Positions 32,898-41,919 of a DNA stretch of 64,000 nucleotides are shown one piece after another. Below the pieces are notes generated by a model. That model did not search any database and was not told where the DNA came from. It saw nothing but the letters and a program-made list of their open reading frames with translations. This DNA is from CAYTLW01 sp964438735 (GTDB lineage Bacteria; Myxococcota_A; UBA9042): positions 1-64,000 of the forward strand of contig CAYTLW010000027.1 in assembly GCA_964438735.1 (NCBI GenBank). Reading direction: 5' to 3'. Both the position numbers and the translations under genes were made by a program. Within the stretch, counting starts at the first letter, position 1; each line of letters begins with the position of its first letter.

Positions 32898-34319
32898 ATG
32901 ACGACGCAATCCGTGCCCAAGTCGGCGCCTGTCCCCCGTGTCCAGGTGGCCCAGACCGGCGGCGGTAGCCTGTTGGACGCCACCGCACCGCGCCCCTTTC
33001 GCCATCGCGAGCTGCTCGAGGGCGAGTTCTGGCGCCATATTCCGGCCTATGCCGACGTGGATACAGAGACCTTCCTGGACTACAAGTGGCAGGGTCGTCA
33101 CGCCATCACCAACGCCAGGCGCCTGCTGCAGGCTTTGGAAGGGCTCGCCCCGCCTGCGTTCATCAAGGACGCCACCGAAGGCTTCCGCGGCGCGCCCATG
33201 AGCGTGCGCGTCAGCCCCTACCTGATGAGCCTCATCGACTGGAACAACCCCTACGAGGATCCGCTGCGGGTGCAATTCATCCCCCTGGCGTCGCGTCGCC
33301 TGCCCGACCACCCGGAGCTGGTCCTGGACGCCCTGGCCGAGCAGCGCGACAGCCCGGTGCCCGGTCTGACCCATCGCTACCCGGACAAGGCCCTCTTCCT
33401 GGCCCTGGATACCTGCCCCGTCTACTGCCGCTTCTGCACCCGCTCCTACGCCGTCGGCCAGGACACCGAGATGGTCGACAAGGTGCACCTGCACGCCAGC
33501 ACCGCGCGCTGGGATCGCGTCTTTGAGTACATCGAGCAGACCCCGCAGGTGGAAGACATCGTGGTCTCCGGTGGTGACATCTACAACCTGCCAGCCAAGC
33601 ACCTGCGCAAACTCGGTCATCGGCTGCTGGACATCCCCCACATCCGCCGCATCCGCATCGCCAGCAAGGGCCCGGCGGTGCTGCCGCAGAAGCTGCTCAC
33701 CGACAATGAGTGGGTCGGCGCCCTGCTGGAGGTCTGCGCCCGCGCCCAGTCCGACCGCAAGGACTTCGCCCTGCACACCCACTTCAATCACGCCTCTGAG
33801 ATCACCTGGATCACCCGAGAGGCCATCGGTCGGCTCACTGAGAAAGGCGTGGTGATTCGCAATCAATCCGTGCTTCAGCGTGGCGTCAACGACTCCGTCG
33901 AGGCCATGACACTGCTGGTCAAGCGCCTGAGCTGGATCAATGTGCACCCCTACTACGTCTACGTCTGCGACCTGGTGCAGGGCGTCGAGGACATGCGCAC
34001 CACCCTGCACGTGGCCAACGAGCTCGAAAAACAGGTGCGCGGGGTCACCGCGGGCTTCAACACGCCGACGTTTGTGGTCGATACGTTGGGCGGCGGCGGC
34101 AAGCGGTCGGTGCACAGCTACGAGTACTACGATCGTATCAGCGGCATCGCGGTCTTCCGCAGCCCGGCGGTGGATCCGGATCGGCTCTACTACAACTACG
34201 ATCCCGTCTGCCAGTTGTGGCCCGAGGTCCAGGCCAAGTGGGCCGATCCTGTGGCCCGTGAGCGGATGAAGTTCGACGCCGCGACCCGGGCCCGCTCGGC
34301 GTTGGCGGGGCGTTCTTGA
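32898..34319 (+). CDS. kamA: KamA-family radical SAM aminomutase (lysine 2,3-aminomutase type)
   Basis: A 473-residue iron-sulfur, PLP and SAM enzyme that moves an amino group from the alpha to the beta carbon. The radical SAM cluster motif is CPVYCRFC (CxxxCxxC, about residue 172). The PLP-lysine motif is DTLGGGGKRS. The two substrate-binding aspartates known from clostridial lysine 2,3-aminomutase appear conserved, in NQSVLQRGVND and YVYVCDLVQG. Start is certain: ATG with AGGAGGT 5 nt upstream. The substrate could be lysine, glutamate or another amino acid; beta-lysine or beta-glutamate are osmolytes or antibiotic precursors. The gene stands alone. The aminotransferase pair at 51-54 kb is the nearest amino acid metabolism. 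Confidence 0.9.
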   Translation: MTTQSVPKSAPVPRVQVAQTGGGSLLDATAPRPFRHRELLEGEFWRHIPAYADVDTETFLDYKWQGRHAITNARRLLQALEGLAPPAFIKDATEGFRGAPMSVRVSPYLMSLIDWNNPYEDPLRVQFIPLASRRLPDHPELVLDALAEQRDSPVPGLTHRYPDKALFLALDTCPVYCRFCTRSYAVGQDTEMVDKVHLHASTARWDRVFEYIEQTPQVEDIVVSGGDIYNLPAKHLRKLGHRLLDIPHIRRIRIASKGPAVLPQKLLTDNEWVGALLEVCARAQSDRKDFALHTHFNHASEITWITREAIGRLTEKGVVIRNQSVLQRGVNDSVEAMTLLVKRLSWINVHPYYVYVCDLVQGVEDMRTTLHVANELEKQVRGVTAGFNTPTFVVDTLGGGGKRSVHSYEYYDRISGIAVFRSPAVDPDRLYYNYDPVCQLWPEVQAKWADPVARERMKFDAATRARSALAGRS

Positions 34320-34334
34320 GCGCTCCGAGTCGCG

Positions 34335-35021
34335 TCAACGCAGACTGAACCGCCCATGCTGCCACTTGTAATGGTGGGTGACGTTCTTGCGCGTCATCGC
34401 CTGGCCCAGCATGGAACGCGCGATGCACTGCACGGTCAGGGTGGTGGGCTCGTGGCCGACGGGGAAGACCGGCGCCTCGCAGACCTCGGTCTGGTTGATG
34501 GCCTTGTTCGCCTTGCTCTCGAAGGACGTGGCCGTGCGCTCGAAGACCGGCGTCGTGCCCCGGCCGATGTCAGCGTAGAGCCCCCAGAACTGGCGGGTCT
34601 CCACGCCCTTGGCCAGGGCGTCGACCCGCTTGCTGCCGACCCGGACCCGCCACGCGCTACGGCTGGTGGTGAAGGGCACGCGCTCGAGTTTGCCGTCTCG
34701 TGCGTGCTTGTCGTAGGCGGGGCAGACCGGCATCCGGAGCGATTTGACGATCGCCTTCGCTTTGCGTGGCGCCTTGTCCAGGATCAGCAGGCGGCAGCTG
34801 GCCACGTCGCTGGTCGTCAGGCGCACCAGGGCGGCGCCGCCACGATCGCTGCCTTTGGCGGTGTCCATGACGCTCACGTCGCGCGAGCCGGCGTCGAACT
34901 CCTTCATGGCCAGCTTCTTCACGCCACGCTTGGAGCGGGCCTCCGCCTTGGTCGTGGGCAACGTGAGGCCGACCAGGGCCACCAAGGCAAGCAGGATCGA
35001 AGGGCGTCGCCAAGAGTTCAT
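34335..35021 (-). CDS. Secreted protein of unknown function
   Basis: A 228-residue exported protein with a signal peptide (residues 1-28, ending KAEA-RSK). I do not recognise the family. Visible features are a basic start to the mature protein, a beta-rich middle (GGAALVRLTTSDVASCRLLIL, RSAWRVRVGSKRVDALAK), five cysteines and a C-terminal segment with TTLTVQCIARSMLGQAMT. It converges on kamA with 15 nt between the stops. The 128 nt up to the next gene on the same strand contain nothing identifiable. Confidence 0.65.
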   Translation of the reverse strand: MNSWRRPSILLALVALVGLTLPTTKAEARSKRGVKKLAMKEFDAGSRDVSVMDTAKGSDRGGAALVRLTTSDVASCRLLILDKAPRKAKAIVKSLRMPVCPAYDKHARDGKLERVPFTTSRSAWRVRVGSKRVDALAKGVETRQFWGLYADIGRGTTPVFERTATSFESKANKAINQTEVCEAPVFPVGHEPTTLTVQCIARSMLGQAMTRKNVTHHYKWQHGRFSLR

Positions 35022-35149
35022 CGGGTCTCCGGGATGAGGTCGCGCGCATGAGGATTCGGCGCAGAAGCGACACCATGCCGCAGATGTGGCACGCACGTCC
35101 ACGCAGGGATTGTGAAGACTGGAAATCGCAGCGGTAGCGGCGTCGGGCC

Positions 35150-37444
35150 TCAACCCGGCCCCATGACCACCTTGCCGTGACCGGAGTTGACGCCTTCGCT
35201 GTTGCTCTTCTTGCTGCCGGCGTTGAAGGACCCAGCGCCGCCGCCATAGCCGGGGCCGCCCGCATCGTGGCCGGCGCCGCCGCCGGAGTAGCCGCCGCCG
35301 CCGCCGGAGCCCTGGTTGCTGTTGTGCATGCCGCCGCCACCGCCACCGAAGCCGCCGTCGGCGCAGCGGTTGGCGCCATTATCCTGCCTCTTGCCGCCGG
35401 CGCCGCCGTTGACAAAGGCCAGGCCGGAGGTGCCCTTTGAGCCGCCCTGCTGGCCGTCCGTGAAGAAACCGCCGCCAGCAAAGCCGCCGCTGGGACCGTT
35501 CATGCGCTTGCCGCCGTTGCCGTTGGTGCCCCCTGCATACTTGCCAGAGGTGCCATTGGTGGTGGTATTGCCCGGTCGACCTGGCCCCGCGTAGCTGCTG
35601 CTGCGACCCCCACCGCCGCCGCCGGCGATCAACAGCGGCTTGGCGTTCTGGTAGGTCGCGCCACGGGCCACGAAGGAGCCGCCGCCGCCGCCCGAGCTCT
35701 GCTGCCCGGTGCCCGCCTGCCCGACCAGGATCCACAGCACATCGCCCGCGCTGAGCGAGAACGTGCCCTTCATGCGGGCGCCCTTGCCGCCGGCGCCGCC
35801 ACCGGTCGAGCCGCCCTGCGCACCCCACGCTTCGATCTGGAAGACGCCGTTGTAGGGCACCTTGAACCGCTGGATGCCGTTGCTCAACGTGACCTTGCCC
35901 TGCAGGAAGTTGCCGGCGCCGTAGGTGTTGTTGCACTGGCCCTGGCTCGGTCCGAGGCGTCCGCTCTGGCCGCAGGTGGTGAAGGTGACGGCCTTGAACT
36001 TGGCCACGCAGGTGTTGGAGCAGGAGTCTCCGTCGACCTTGTTGCCGTCGTCGCACTGCTCCTTGGCGGGCCAGACGACGCCGTCGCCGCAGACGTTCTT
36101 GAGGCATTTATGGGTGCAGCCGTCGCCGTCCTTGTCATTGCCATCGTCGCAGTTCTCGGTCGAGTTGATGATCTTGTTGCCGCACAGGCTCTCCACCAGC
36201 AGCTCGCGCCATTCGCCGTCGCAGTAGTACATGCGCTGGGCCTTGGTATCGAAGTACTGGCGGCCGAGGTGTTTGGCCGTACAGGCCACGGGCGGTCCCA
36301 CACTGTTCTGCACCCCAAACGCGCCGGCGGCGGAGAACTTGCCCTTGCTGGTGACCTGGCTGGTGGACTTGGCGAGCAGATTGATCGACCAGTTCAGCAG
36401 CTGGCCGTCGTTGCCGTTGTTGAGAAACTTCGAGTCGATGATGCGCAGCCGCCATTTGCCCTTGGGGTTCTTGCCAATCCAGGTGTTGAGGTCGCCGCTG
36501 ACCGGCTTGGCCGTGATCGGCCAGGTCTCCTGCAGCTTCTTGCCGGGGGTGCCCTTGTGCAGCACGAACGACTGGTTGGCCGGGTCGTAGAGGATCACCT
36601 CGACACCGCTCAGGTCCGAGTTGGTCAGGCTGATGGTGACCGAGAACTTCTGCAGCAGCCCGATGTCATCGACCGTGATGGTGTCGATGGTGCCGATGGG
36701 GTTGTTGTCCTGGATCGGCTTGGGCACCGTCTTGCTGACGCTCGGTTCGGCGAAAGCGGTCGTCCACAGCCCGCCGGACACGCCCTCCAGTCCGCCACCG
36801 GGCGCCGCTCCGACCAGGCAGTTCAGTTTGCCATCGGGTTTGACGCCGGCGACCACCTGCCCCTGGGGACAGCTGCCGGCGGGCGGCACGACGCCGGTGA
36901 GTTTGCTGCCATCTCCGGCCAGGGATTGGGCGGAGACGGTGCCGGCCACGAGGCTGCCGGCGGCGACCTGCTTGGCCTTGAGCGCGTTGCCGCCCAGGTT
37001 GAGGTCACCGTCGATCTTCAACGCCGCGACGGGCAGGCAACCGGTACACGCCAGCGACGCTGCCCGACGGGCGCGACTGGCGAAGGGAGCCGCGGTCAGC
37101 TGGGTGCGGGTCATCTCGGGTTCGTTGGCTACTTGAACGCCCAGCCAGGCCGCCTTGCCATTGGCCAGCAGCGAGCCGTCGAGCTTGTTCAGGCTGCCGA
37201 GAGCGTGGCCGAAGGCGCCATCGGCGACCGGTAATTTGGCGACGATGGAGGTCCACACCGCCTGCTTGGCGGCCGCGCTGCTGTAGAGCCGGAAGGTGAC
37301 CAGGTAGGCGCCATCGGTCACCGGCGCGCCGGCCGCGGTTCGAAGCTGGCCGTGCACGGTGAAGGTGGTGGGCGTCGCAGCGTCCGCAGTCTGCGGAACG
37401 AGCGGCAGGAGGGCGACCAGGCATGCGACGAGTACAGATCTCAT
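35150..37444 (-). CDS. Secreted modular protein: P domain, DUF4215 repeats and ALK-type Gly-rich domain
   Basis: A 764-residue exported protein; signal peptide 1-22 (PQTADA). The ATG at 37444 is chosen for that signal; an ATG four codons upstream is also possible. Residues 23-215 form an N-terminal beta-rich region shared with the protein at 44937-47096. Residues 235-357 are a proprotein convertase P domain (DNNPIGTIDT, VEVILYDPANQSFVL, NPKGKWRLRIIDSKF). Residues 420-480 hold two DUF4215 Cys-rich repeats (NCDDGNDKDGDGCTHKC, QCDDGNKVDGDSCSNTC). Residues 525-764 match the Gly-rich domain of ALK/LTK receptors (FQIEAWGAQGGSTGGGAGG). It is likely an adhesive or structural surface protein. Confidence 0.85.
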   Translation of the reverse strand: MRSVLVACLVALLPLVPQTADAATPTTFTVHGQLRTAAGAPVTDGAYLVTFRLYSSAAAKQAVWTSIVAKLPVADGAFGHALGSLNKLDGSLLANGKAAWLGVQVANEPEMTRTQLTAAPFASRARRAASLACTGCLPVAALKIDGDLNLGGNALKAKQVAAGSLVAGTVSAQSLAGDGSKLTGVVPPAGSCPQGQVVAGVKPDGKLNCLVGAAPGGGLEGVSGGLWTTAFAEPSVSKTVPKPIQDNNPIGTIDTITVDDIGLLQKFSVTISLTNSDLSGVEVILYDPANQSFVLHKGTPGKKLQETWPITAKPVSGDLNTWIGKNPKGKWRLRIIDSKFLNNGNDGQLLNWSINLLAKSTSQVTSKGKFSAAGAFGVQNSVGPPVACTAKHLGRQYFDTKAQRMYYCDGEWRELLVESLCGNKIINSTENCDDGNDKDGDGCTHKCLKNVCGDGVVWPAKEQCDDGNKVDGDSCSNTCVAKFKAVTFTTCGQSGRLGPSQGQCNNTYGAGNFLQGKVTLSNGIQRFKVPYNGVFQIEAWGAQGGSTGGGAGGKGARMKGTFSLSAGDVLWILVGQAGTGQQSSGGGGGSFVARGATYQNAKPLLIAGGGGGGRSSSYAGPGRPGNTTTNGTSGKYAGGTNGNGGKRMNGPSGGFAGGGFFTDGQQGGSKGTSGLAFVNGGAGGKRQDNGANRCADGGFGGGGGGMHNSNQGSGGGGGYSGGGAGHDAGGPGYGGGAGSFNAGSKKSNSEGVNSGHGKVVMGPG

Positions 37445-37528
37445 GAGGGGCACCATACTCGCTGCACTGCGGAGCCGCCACCGGAGCGCTCGATCGGCAA
37501 GCAGCTGGCATGACGATACGGGGCCGAC

Positions 37529-38761
37529 TTACCCGCCTGGTTCGCCGACCACACCCGCATCGACCAGGTTGGCGACCTGCCTGGCATTGAGCCCCAGCAG
37601 TCGTTCCAGCACCTCGGCGCCATGCTCGCCCAGCAGCGGCGGACCGCTCTCGTAGGCCGGCGGCGTGGCCGACAATCGCAGCGGGCTCGCCACACCGGGC
37701 GCAGTGCCCGCGCTGGCATGGGGCAGCGCCACCTGCAGGCCGCGATGTTGCACCTGGGCGTCGGCGAAGACGCGGTCCAGGGTGTTGACCGGCCCGCCGG
37801 GGATGTTCTCCCGTTCGAGGGTCTCGGCCCACCAGTCCAGCGGGTGCGTGGCGATCGCCTCGGCCAGCCGTGGCACAAGCTCGTCGCGGTGTTCGACCCG
37901 TCCAGCGTTGTGGGCGAATCGTTCGTCGTCGGCGATCTCCTGCAGACCCGCAGCGGCGCAGAAGCGGGCGAACTGGCCGTCGTTGCCCACCGCGAGGATC
38001 AAGTTCCCATCGGCGGCGGCGAAGACCTGGTAGGGCACGATGTTGGGATGGGCGTTGCCCAGGCGACCGGGCACCTGTCCCGAGGCGAGGTAGTTCAGGG
38101 CCTGGTTGGCCAGGGTGGCCACCTGCACATCCAGCAGCGACAGGTCCAGATGCTGACCCTCGCCGGTGCGGTCGCGGTGGGCCAGGGCGGCCAGGATGCC
38201 CGTGGCGGCATAGAGCCCGGTCATCACGTCGGCCAGGGCCACGCCCACCTTCATGGGCTCGCCATCAGCGTCGCCGGTGACGCTCATCAGCCCGCCCATG
38301 GCCTGGATCAGGAAGTCGTAACCCGGTCGCGAGGCGTAGGGACCGTCCTGGCCGAAGCCGGTGATGGAGCAGGTCACCAGGCCGGGGTGGTCGGCGGACA
38401 GGGTGGCGTGGTCGAGGCCGTAGCGTGCCAGCGTGCCGACCTTGAAGTTCTCCACCACCACGTCGCATTCTGCCGCCAGGGATCGAATCAACGCCTGGCC
38501 GCGCGGCTTGCGAAAGTCGATCGCCAGCGAGCGTTTGTTGCGGTTGGTGGCGGCGAAGTAGGCCGACTCCTTCGTCTCGTTTCCGTCTGCATCGGAGAGC
38601 CACGGTGGGCCCCAGCCGCGCGTATCGTCGCCGGTGCCCGGGCGCTCGATCTTGATCACTTCGGCGCCGAGATCGGCCAGGAGCTGGGTCGCCCAGGGGC
38701 CGGCGAGTACCCGCGAGAGATCCAGGATGCGCAGGTGGCCGAGCGCGCCCGCCGAACTCAC
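37529..38761 (-). CDS. Family III (CaiB/BaiF) CoA transferase
   Basis: A 410-residue enzyme transferring CoA between carboxylic acids. The start is a GTG at 38761 overlapping the upstream stop (GTGA). Family features: LRILDLSRVLAGPWATQLLADLG (N-terminal Rossmann-like), FAATNRNKRSLAIDF, VVVENFKVGTLARYGLD, GVALADVMTGLYAA carrying the catalytic Asp, and the interlocked-dimer tail. The acyl substrate cannot be predicted. It is translationally coupled to a DHFR-like reductase gene that has no obvious functional link. Confidence 0.93.
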   Translation of the reverse strand: MSSAGALGHLRILDLSRVLAGPWATQLLADLGAEVIKIERPGTGDDTRGWGPPWLSDADGNETKESAYFAATNRNKRSLAIDFRKPRGQALIRSLAAECDVVVENFKVGTLARYGLDHATLSADHPGLVTCSITGFGQDGPYASRPGYDFLIQAMGGLMSVTGDADGEPMKVGVALADVMTGLYAATGILAALAHRDRTGEGQHLDLSLLDVQVATLANQALNYLASGQVPGRLGNAHPNIVPYQVFAAADGNLILAVGNDGQFARFCAAAGLQEIADDERFAHNAGRVEHRDELVPRLAEAIATHPLDWWAETLERENIPGGPVNTLDRVFADAQVQHRGLQVALPHASAGTAPGVASPLRLSATPPAYESGPPLLGEHGAEVLERLLGLNARQVANLVDAGVVGEPGG

Positions 38762-39291
38762 GCCGCGCCCTCGTCGTCGCTGCGAACATAGGTCGTTCGG
38801 ATCACGCCGTTGTCGTGGGTGGTGATGCCGACCAGCTGCGGTCGACCGCTGCGTTGACCATCGGGGAAGAGGCGCACGCCGCTGCCCAGCAGCACGGGCA
38901 TGGTGAACAACTCGAAACGGTCGATGCCGTCCTGCTCCAGGAACGCCGCGAAGACCTCGGCGCCGCCCACGATCCACGAGTCGCAGGGTCGCTCTCGCAG
39001 CTCGGCGATGAGCCCCGCCACATCTTTGGTCGCCACCGTGTTGGGCGGCCCCTCGTCCGGCAGTGGACGGCGGGTCAGCACGAAGGTCTTCATGTCGGCG
39101 TAGGGCCAGTCGCCGAAGGTGAGCACCTGGTCGAAGGTCTTGCGGCCGAGCACCACCGCGTCGACGGTGGCGACGAAGGTCTCGTAGCCGTACTCGCAGT
39201 CGTTGAAGTCGGTCAGCCAGTCCACGCCGCCGTCGGGATCGGCGATGTAGCCATCGAGGCTGGCGGCGACGTAGAGAACGATGCGACCCAT
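38758..39291 (-). CDS. Dihydrofolate reductase-like (RibD C-terminal domain) protein
   Basis: A 177-residue stand-alone RibD_C/DHFR-fold reductase (YwjB/YyaP-like). The N-terminal RIVLYVAASLDGYIADPDGGVDWL is the family hallmark. VVLGRKTFDQVL and SWIVGGAEVFAAFLE supply the NADPH-binding turn. Such proteins are often annotated as dihydrofolate reductases but most have no confirmed substrate. It overlaps the CoA transferase start by 4 nt. Confidence 0.92.
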   Translation of the reverse strand: MGRIVLYVAASLDGYIADPDGGVDWLTDFNDCEYGYETFVATVDAVVLGRKTFDQVLTFGDWPYADMKTFVLTRRPLPDEGPPNTVATKDVAGLIAELRERPCDSWIVGGAEVFAAFLEQDGIDRFELFTMPVLLGSGVRLFPDGQRSGRPQLVGITTHDNGVIRTTYVRSDDEGAA

Positions 39292-39429
39292 GTGGACCTC
39301 CGGCCATCCTTTCTGCCGGCTGGCGGAGGTCGGGTCAAGGGCAGGGCGATGGGCGCCGGGCGCAGATTCAGGCCGCTACGGACATGAGCCGTCTGCCGTT
39401 TGAGTATCATCGCCGGACACAAAAGGAGC

Positions 39430-39470
39430 GCCGGCGTCCCCGCCGGCGGCTTGCGGGCGTCCCCGCCCGC
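39430..39470. repeat. Two adjacent GC hairpins with identical loop
   Basis: GCCGGCGTCCCCGCCGGC (39430-39447) and GCGGGCGTCCCCGCCCGC (39453-39470) are two 18-nt perfect stem-loops, each with 6-bp arms and the loop GTCCCC. They lie 100-140 nt upstream of the DGR target gene, within the 279-nt stretch 39292-39570 that holds no gene. They resemble dispersed intergenic GC-hairpin repeats. They might also act as a bidirectional barrier or affect the leader of the following gene. Confidence 0.6.
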
Positions 39471-39570
39471 CCCCTTGAGCCCCAACCCCCCACTCAGCCA
39501 TACTCCCGACCGCATCACACGGACTCGCCACGCCATCGGGCCGCCGCCCGCCCAGCAAGGACGCCCCCCA

Positions 39571-41919
39571 ATGCCGCGACCCACCCGCCCCACCCCTGCC
39601 TGCCGGCCGCTTTGGTTGCTCACCGCAGCCATGCTGGCCACCGCGACCCTGACCGCCAGCGCCTTCGCCCAGCCAGCCGGCTTCCCGCTGCAGCGCTGGC
39701 TGGACGAGCCCCACATCAAGCTGGTCGCCGTGGAGTTCTACGCCGACTGGTGCGCGCCCTGCAAAGCCTCGGCGCCCAAGTGGGAGGCCTTGCGCAAGCG
39801 CTACGCCGCCCAGGGGCTGAAGCTGGTGGTGGTCAACGTGGACGCCAAGGATCCCAACGACAAGCGCTGCCGCGGGCTGCCCTGGCGGCCGGACGTCTCG
39901 ATCTGCGACCCCGCGATCGGCAAGCGCTTGGGGGTCAAGGGGCTGCCCGAGGCCTTCGTCTGGTCGTGGCAGGGCAACCTGCTGGTGAGCCGCGGTCAGC
40001 ATGTGGGCGAGATCGAGCGGATCATCACCCGTTACCTGAACGACAATCCCCGGGTCCAGGTGGAGGCCGTGGGTCGCGACGGCAAGCCGGACCGCGTGCT
40101 GCGCCGCCTGGTGCAAGGCGAGCTGGGTCGCTACGGCAAGCTGACAGTGGTGGCCGACGCGGAGATGCGCGCCAGGCTCGCCAGGCTGCGCAAGGCCAGC
40201 CACCGCGCTGCCGGCCGGACCGCGCAGCGCTGCAAGCTGGGCGCCGAGGTGTCGGCCAACTCGCTGCTGCGCGCCGAGCGCTTCGCGGGAGCGCTCTCTC
40301 TGGCGCTGCTGGACGCCGTGACCAACTGCCAGCGGGCCCGGGTGAGCGTCAGCTGGGACGCCCGGGGGGCCGAGCGGACCGTGGACAAGGCCGTATTCCA
40401 GCTGATGGCGGGGCTCAAGCGACAGCAGCTGCAGATGCCCGCCGGCGTCAAGACCGCGCGTCGGCAGGTGGTCGAGACCGAAAAGCGCGACACCGGCGCC
40501 GGCGACTGGACCCCCGAAGGCGATGAGCTGGCGATGGTGAAGTTCGTCTCCGAGCCAGCGGGGGCCATGGTGATGGTTGATAACAAGCCGCTCTGCCAGA
40601 CGCCCTGCACCAAGGCGCTGAGCGCTGGCAACCACCGGGTCGCCATGCACAAGCCGCAGTACGTGTCGCGGGACGAATCGGCGCGGCTCGCCGCGGGCAG
40701 CCTGCTGAGCTGGACGCTGACGCCGGACTTTGCGCTGCTGACCGTGCAGACGGAGCCCGCTGGCGTGGCGGTGACGGTGGATGGCAAGTCCGTGACCGCC
40801 GGCGAGGCGCTGCAGTTGTCACCGGGTCGGCACAAGCTGGTGGCCCAGGATCGCTGCCACGCCGCGCACAGCAAGACGGTTGGGTTGAAGCGGGGTGAGC
40901 AGCGAGTGGAGGTGCTGCGTCCGGTCGTCAAGCCCGCGGGCCTGATGGTGCTGGTGAGCGACGGCCGCGGGAGCGATGTGCAGGGGGCGGAGGTGTGGGT
41001 CGACGGCGTGCGGGCCGGGCCCGCGTTCAAGGCGCTGAAGGTGGCCGCCTGCGCCAAGGAGGCGGAGGTCCGGCACCGCAAGCTTGGTTCGGCGAAGGTG
41101 ACGCTGTCCCTGGTTGAGCGCAAGACGACAAAGGTGAAAGCGACGCTTGGAGCTGCCTCTGGCGGTGTTGGCGGCGCCGTATCCGCCGGCAAGCAGGGGA
41201 TCGCCTGGGTGCGGCTTCCCGGTGGCACGTTCAGCATGGGTTCGAATGACGGTGAGGCTGACGAGAAGCCAGTGCACCGGGTGACCGTCTCCGGTTTTGA
41301 GCTCGCCAAGACAGAGGTGACAGTTCGCCAGTATTCGTCCTGCGTTGCCGCGGGTCGCTGCACGAAGCCGAAGACGGGGAAGTACTGCAACTGGGGCAGG
41401 TCAGGTCGCGAGGCCCATCCCATCAACTGTGTGGATTGGAACCAGGCGGTCGCCTTCAGCCGTTGGGTCGGCGGGCGGTTGCCCACCGAGGCGGAGTGGG
41501 AGTATGCGGCGCGCAGCGGTGGTCGCCCCTGGCGCTATCCCTGGGGTTCGAGTCCTGCCCCCGATTGCCGCCGGGTGGTGATGGACGACGGGCGCACCAC
41601 GGGCAGTGCCGGGAGCGAAACGGATGGCTGCGGTCGCGACAGCACCTGGCCGGTCTGCGCCAAGGTGTCCGGCAAGACGCGTCAAGGGCTATGCGACATG
41701 ATCGGCAACGTCTGGGAATGGACTTCGGACTGGTACGGCAAGTACTCGAATGGCCATCAGCGTGACCCGAAGGGTGCAGCGGGCGGCTCCGGCCGCGTCC
41801 GCCGGGGCTGCGGCTGGGGCAGCACGGCCTCCTTCTGCCGTGCGGCGGATCGCAGCAGCTACTCGCCGTCCGGCCGCGGCAGCTACCTCGGCTTTCGTCC
41901 TGCGAGGTCGATCCCTTGA
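39571..41919 (+). CDS. DGR target: secreted thioredoxin-PEGA-FGE protein with C-terminal variable repeat
   Basis: A 782-residue exported protein. Signal peptide 1-33 (SAFA-QPA) is followed by a thioredoxin-like domain with CAPC at 61-64, then a tail domain to about 290; both are paralogous to the lipoprotein at 18599-19684. Residues 322-525 contain PEGA-type repeats (SEPAGAMVMVDNKPL, TEPAGVAVTVDGKSV). Residues 543-782 are an FGE-sulfatase/C-type-lectin-like fold (WVRLPGGTFSMGSNDGE, GGRLPTEAEWEYAAR, CDMIGNVWEWTSDWYG, YLGFRPA). The last 42 residues (738-779) are encoded by the variable repeat. In known DGR targets this fold displays the hypervariable residues on a rigid ligand-binding face. The ATG at 39571 is chosen for the signal peptide. 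Ligand and partner are unknown. Confidence 0.9.
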   Translation: MPRPTRPTPACRPLWLLTAAMLATATLTASAFAQPAGFPLQRWLDEPHIKLVAVEFYADWCAPCKASAPKWEALRKRYAAQGLKLVVVNVDAKDPNDKRCRGLPWRPDVSICDPAIGKRLGVKGLPEAFVWSWQGNLLVSRGQHVGEIERIITRYLNDNPRVQVEAVGRDGKPDRVLRRLVQGELGRYGKLTVVADAEMRARLARLRKASHRAAGRTAQRCKLGAEVSANSLLRAERFAGALSLALLDAVTNCQRARVSVSWDARGAERTVDKAVFQLMAGLKRQQLQMPAGVKTARRQVVETEKRDTGAGDWTPEGDELAMVKFVSEPAGAMVMVDNKPLCQTPCTKALSAGNHRVAMHKPQYVSRDESARLAAGSLLSWTLTPDFALLTVQTEPAGVAVTVDGKSVTAGEALQLSPGRHKLVAQDRCHAAHSKTVGLKRGEQRVEVLRPVVKPAGLMVLVSDGRGSDVQGAEVWVDGVRAGPAFKALKVAACAKEAEVRHRKLGSAKVTLSLVERKTTKVKATLGAASGGVGGAVSAGKQGIAWVRLPGGTFSMGSNDGEADEKPVHRVTVSGFELAKTEVTVRQYSSCVAAGRCTKPKTGKYCNWGRSGREAHPINCVDWNQAVAFSRWVGGRLPTEAEWEYAARSGGRPWRYPWGSSPAPDCRRVVMDDGRTTGSAGSETDGCGRDSTWPVCAKVSGKTRQGLCDMIGNVWEWTSDWYGKYSNGHQRDPKGAAGGSGRVRRGCGWGSTASFCRAADRSSYSPSGRGSYLGFRPARSIP
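41782..41906 (+). repeat. DGR variable repeat (VR)
   Basis: This 125-nt stretch at the 3' end of the target gene aligns without gaps to the reverse complement of 43367-43491. I count 25 differences: 20 at template adenines (AAC to GGC four times, AAC to AGC three times, AAC to TAC twice, AAC to CGC, AAC to TTC, AAT to GAT, AGC to GGC, ACG to TCG) and five at template guanines. None fall at template C or T. The last 20 nt (CTCGGCTTTCGTCCTGCGAG) are identical in VR and TR, as expected for the initiation-of-mutagenic-homing end. Confidence 0.95.

Noticed and set aside
35150..35850. Collagen-like or PE-PGRS surface repeat
   Set aside because: The Gly-rich region follows the FQIEAWGAQGG start and GDVLWILVGQ strands of the ALK-type Gly-rich domain, and has no GXY periodicity.
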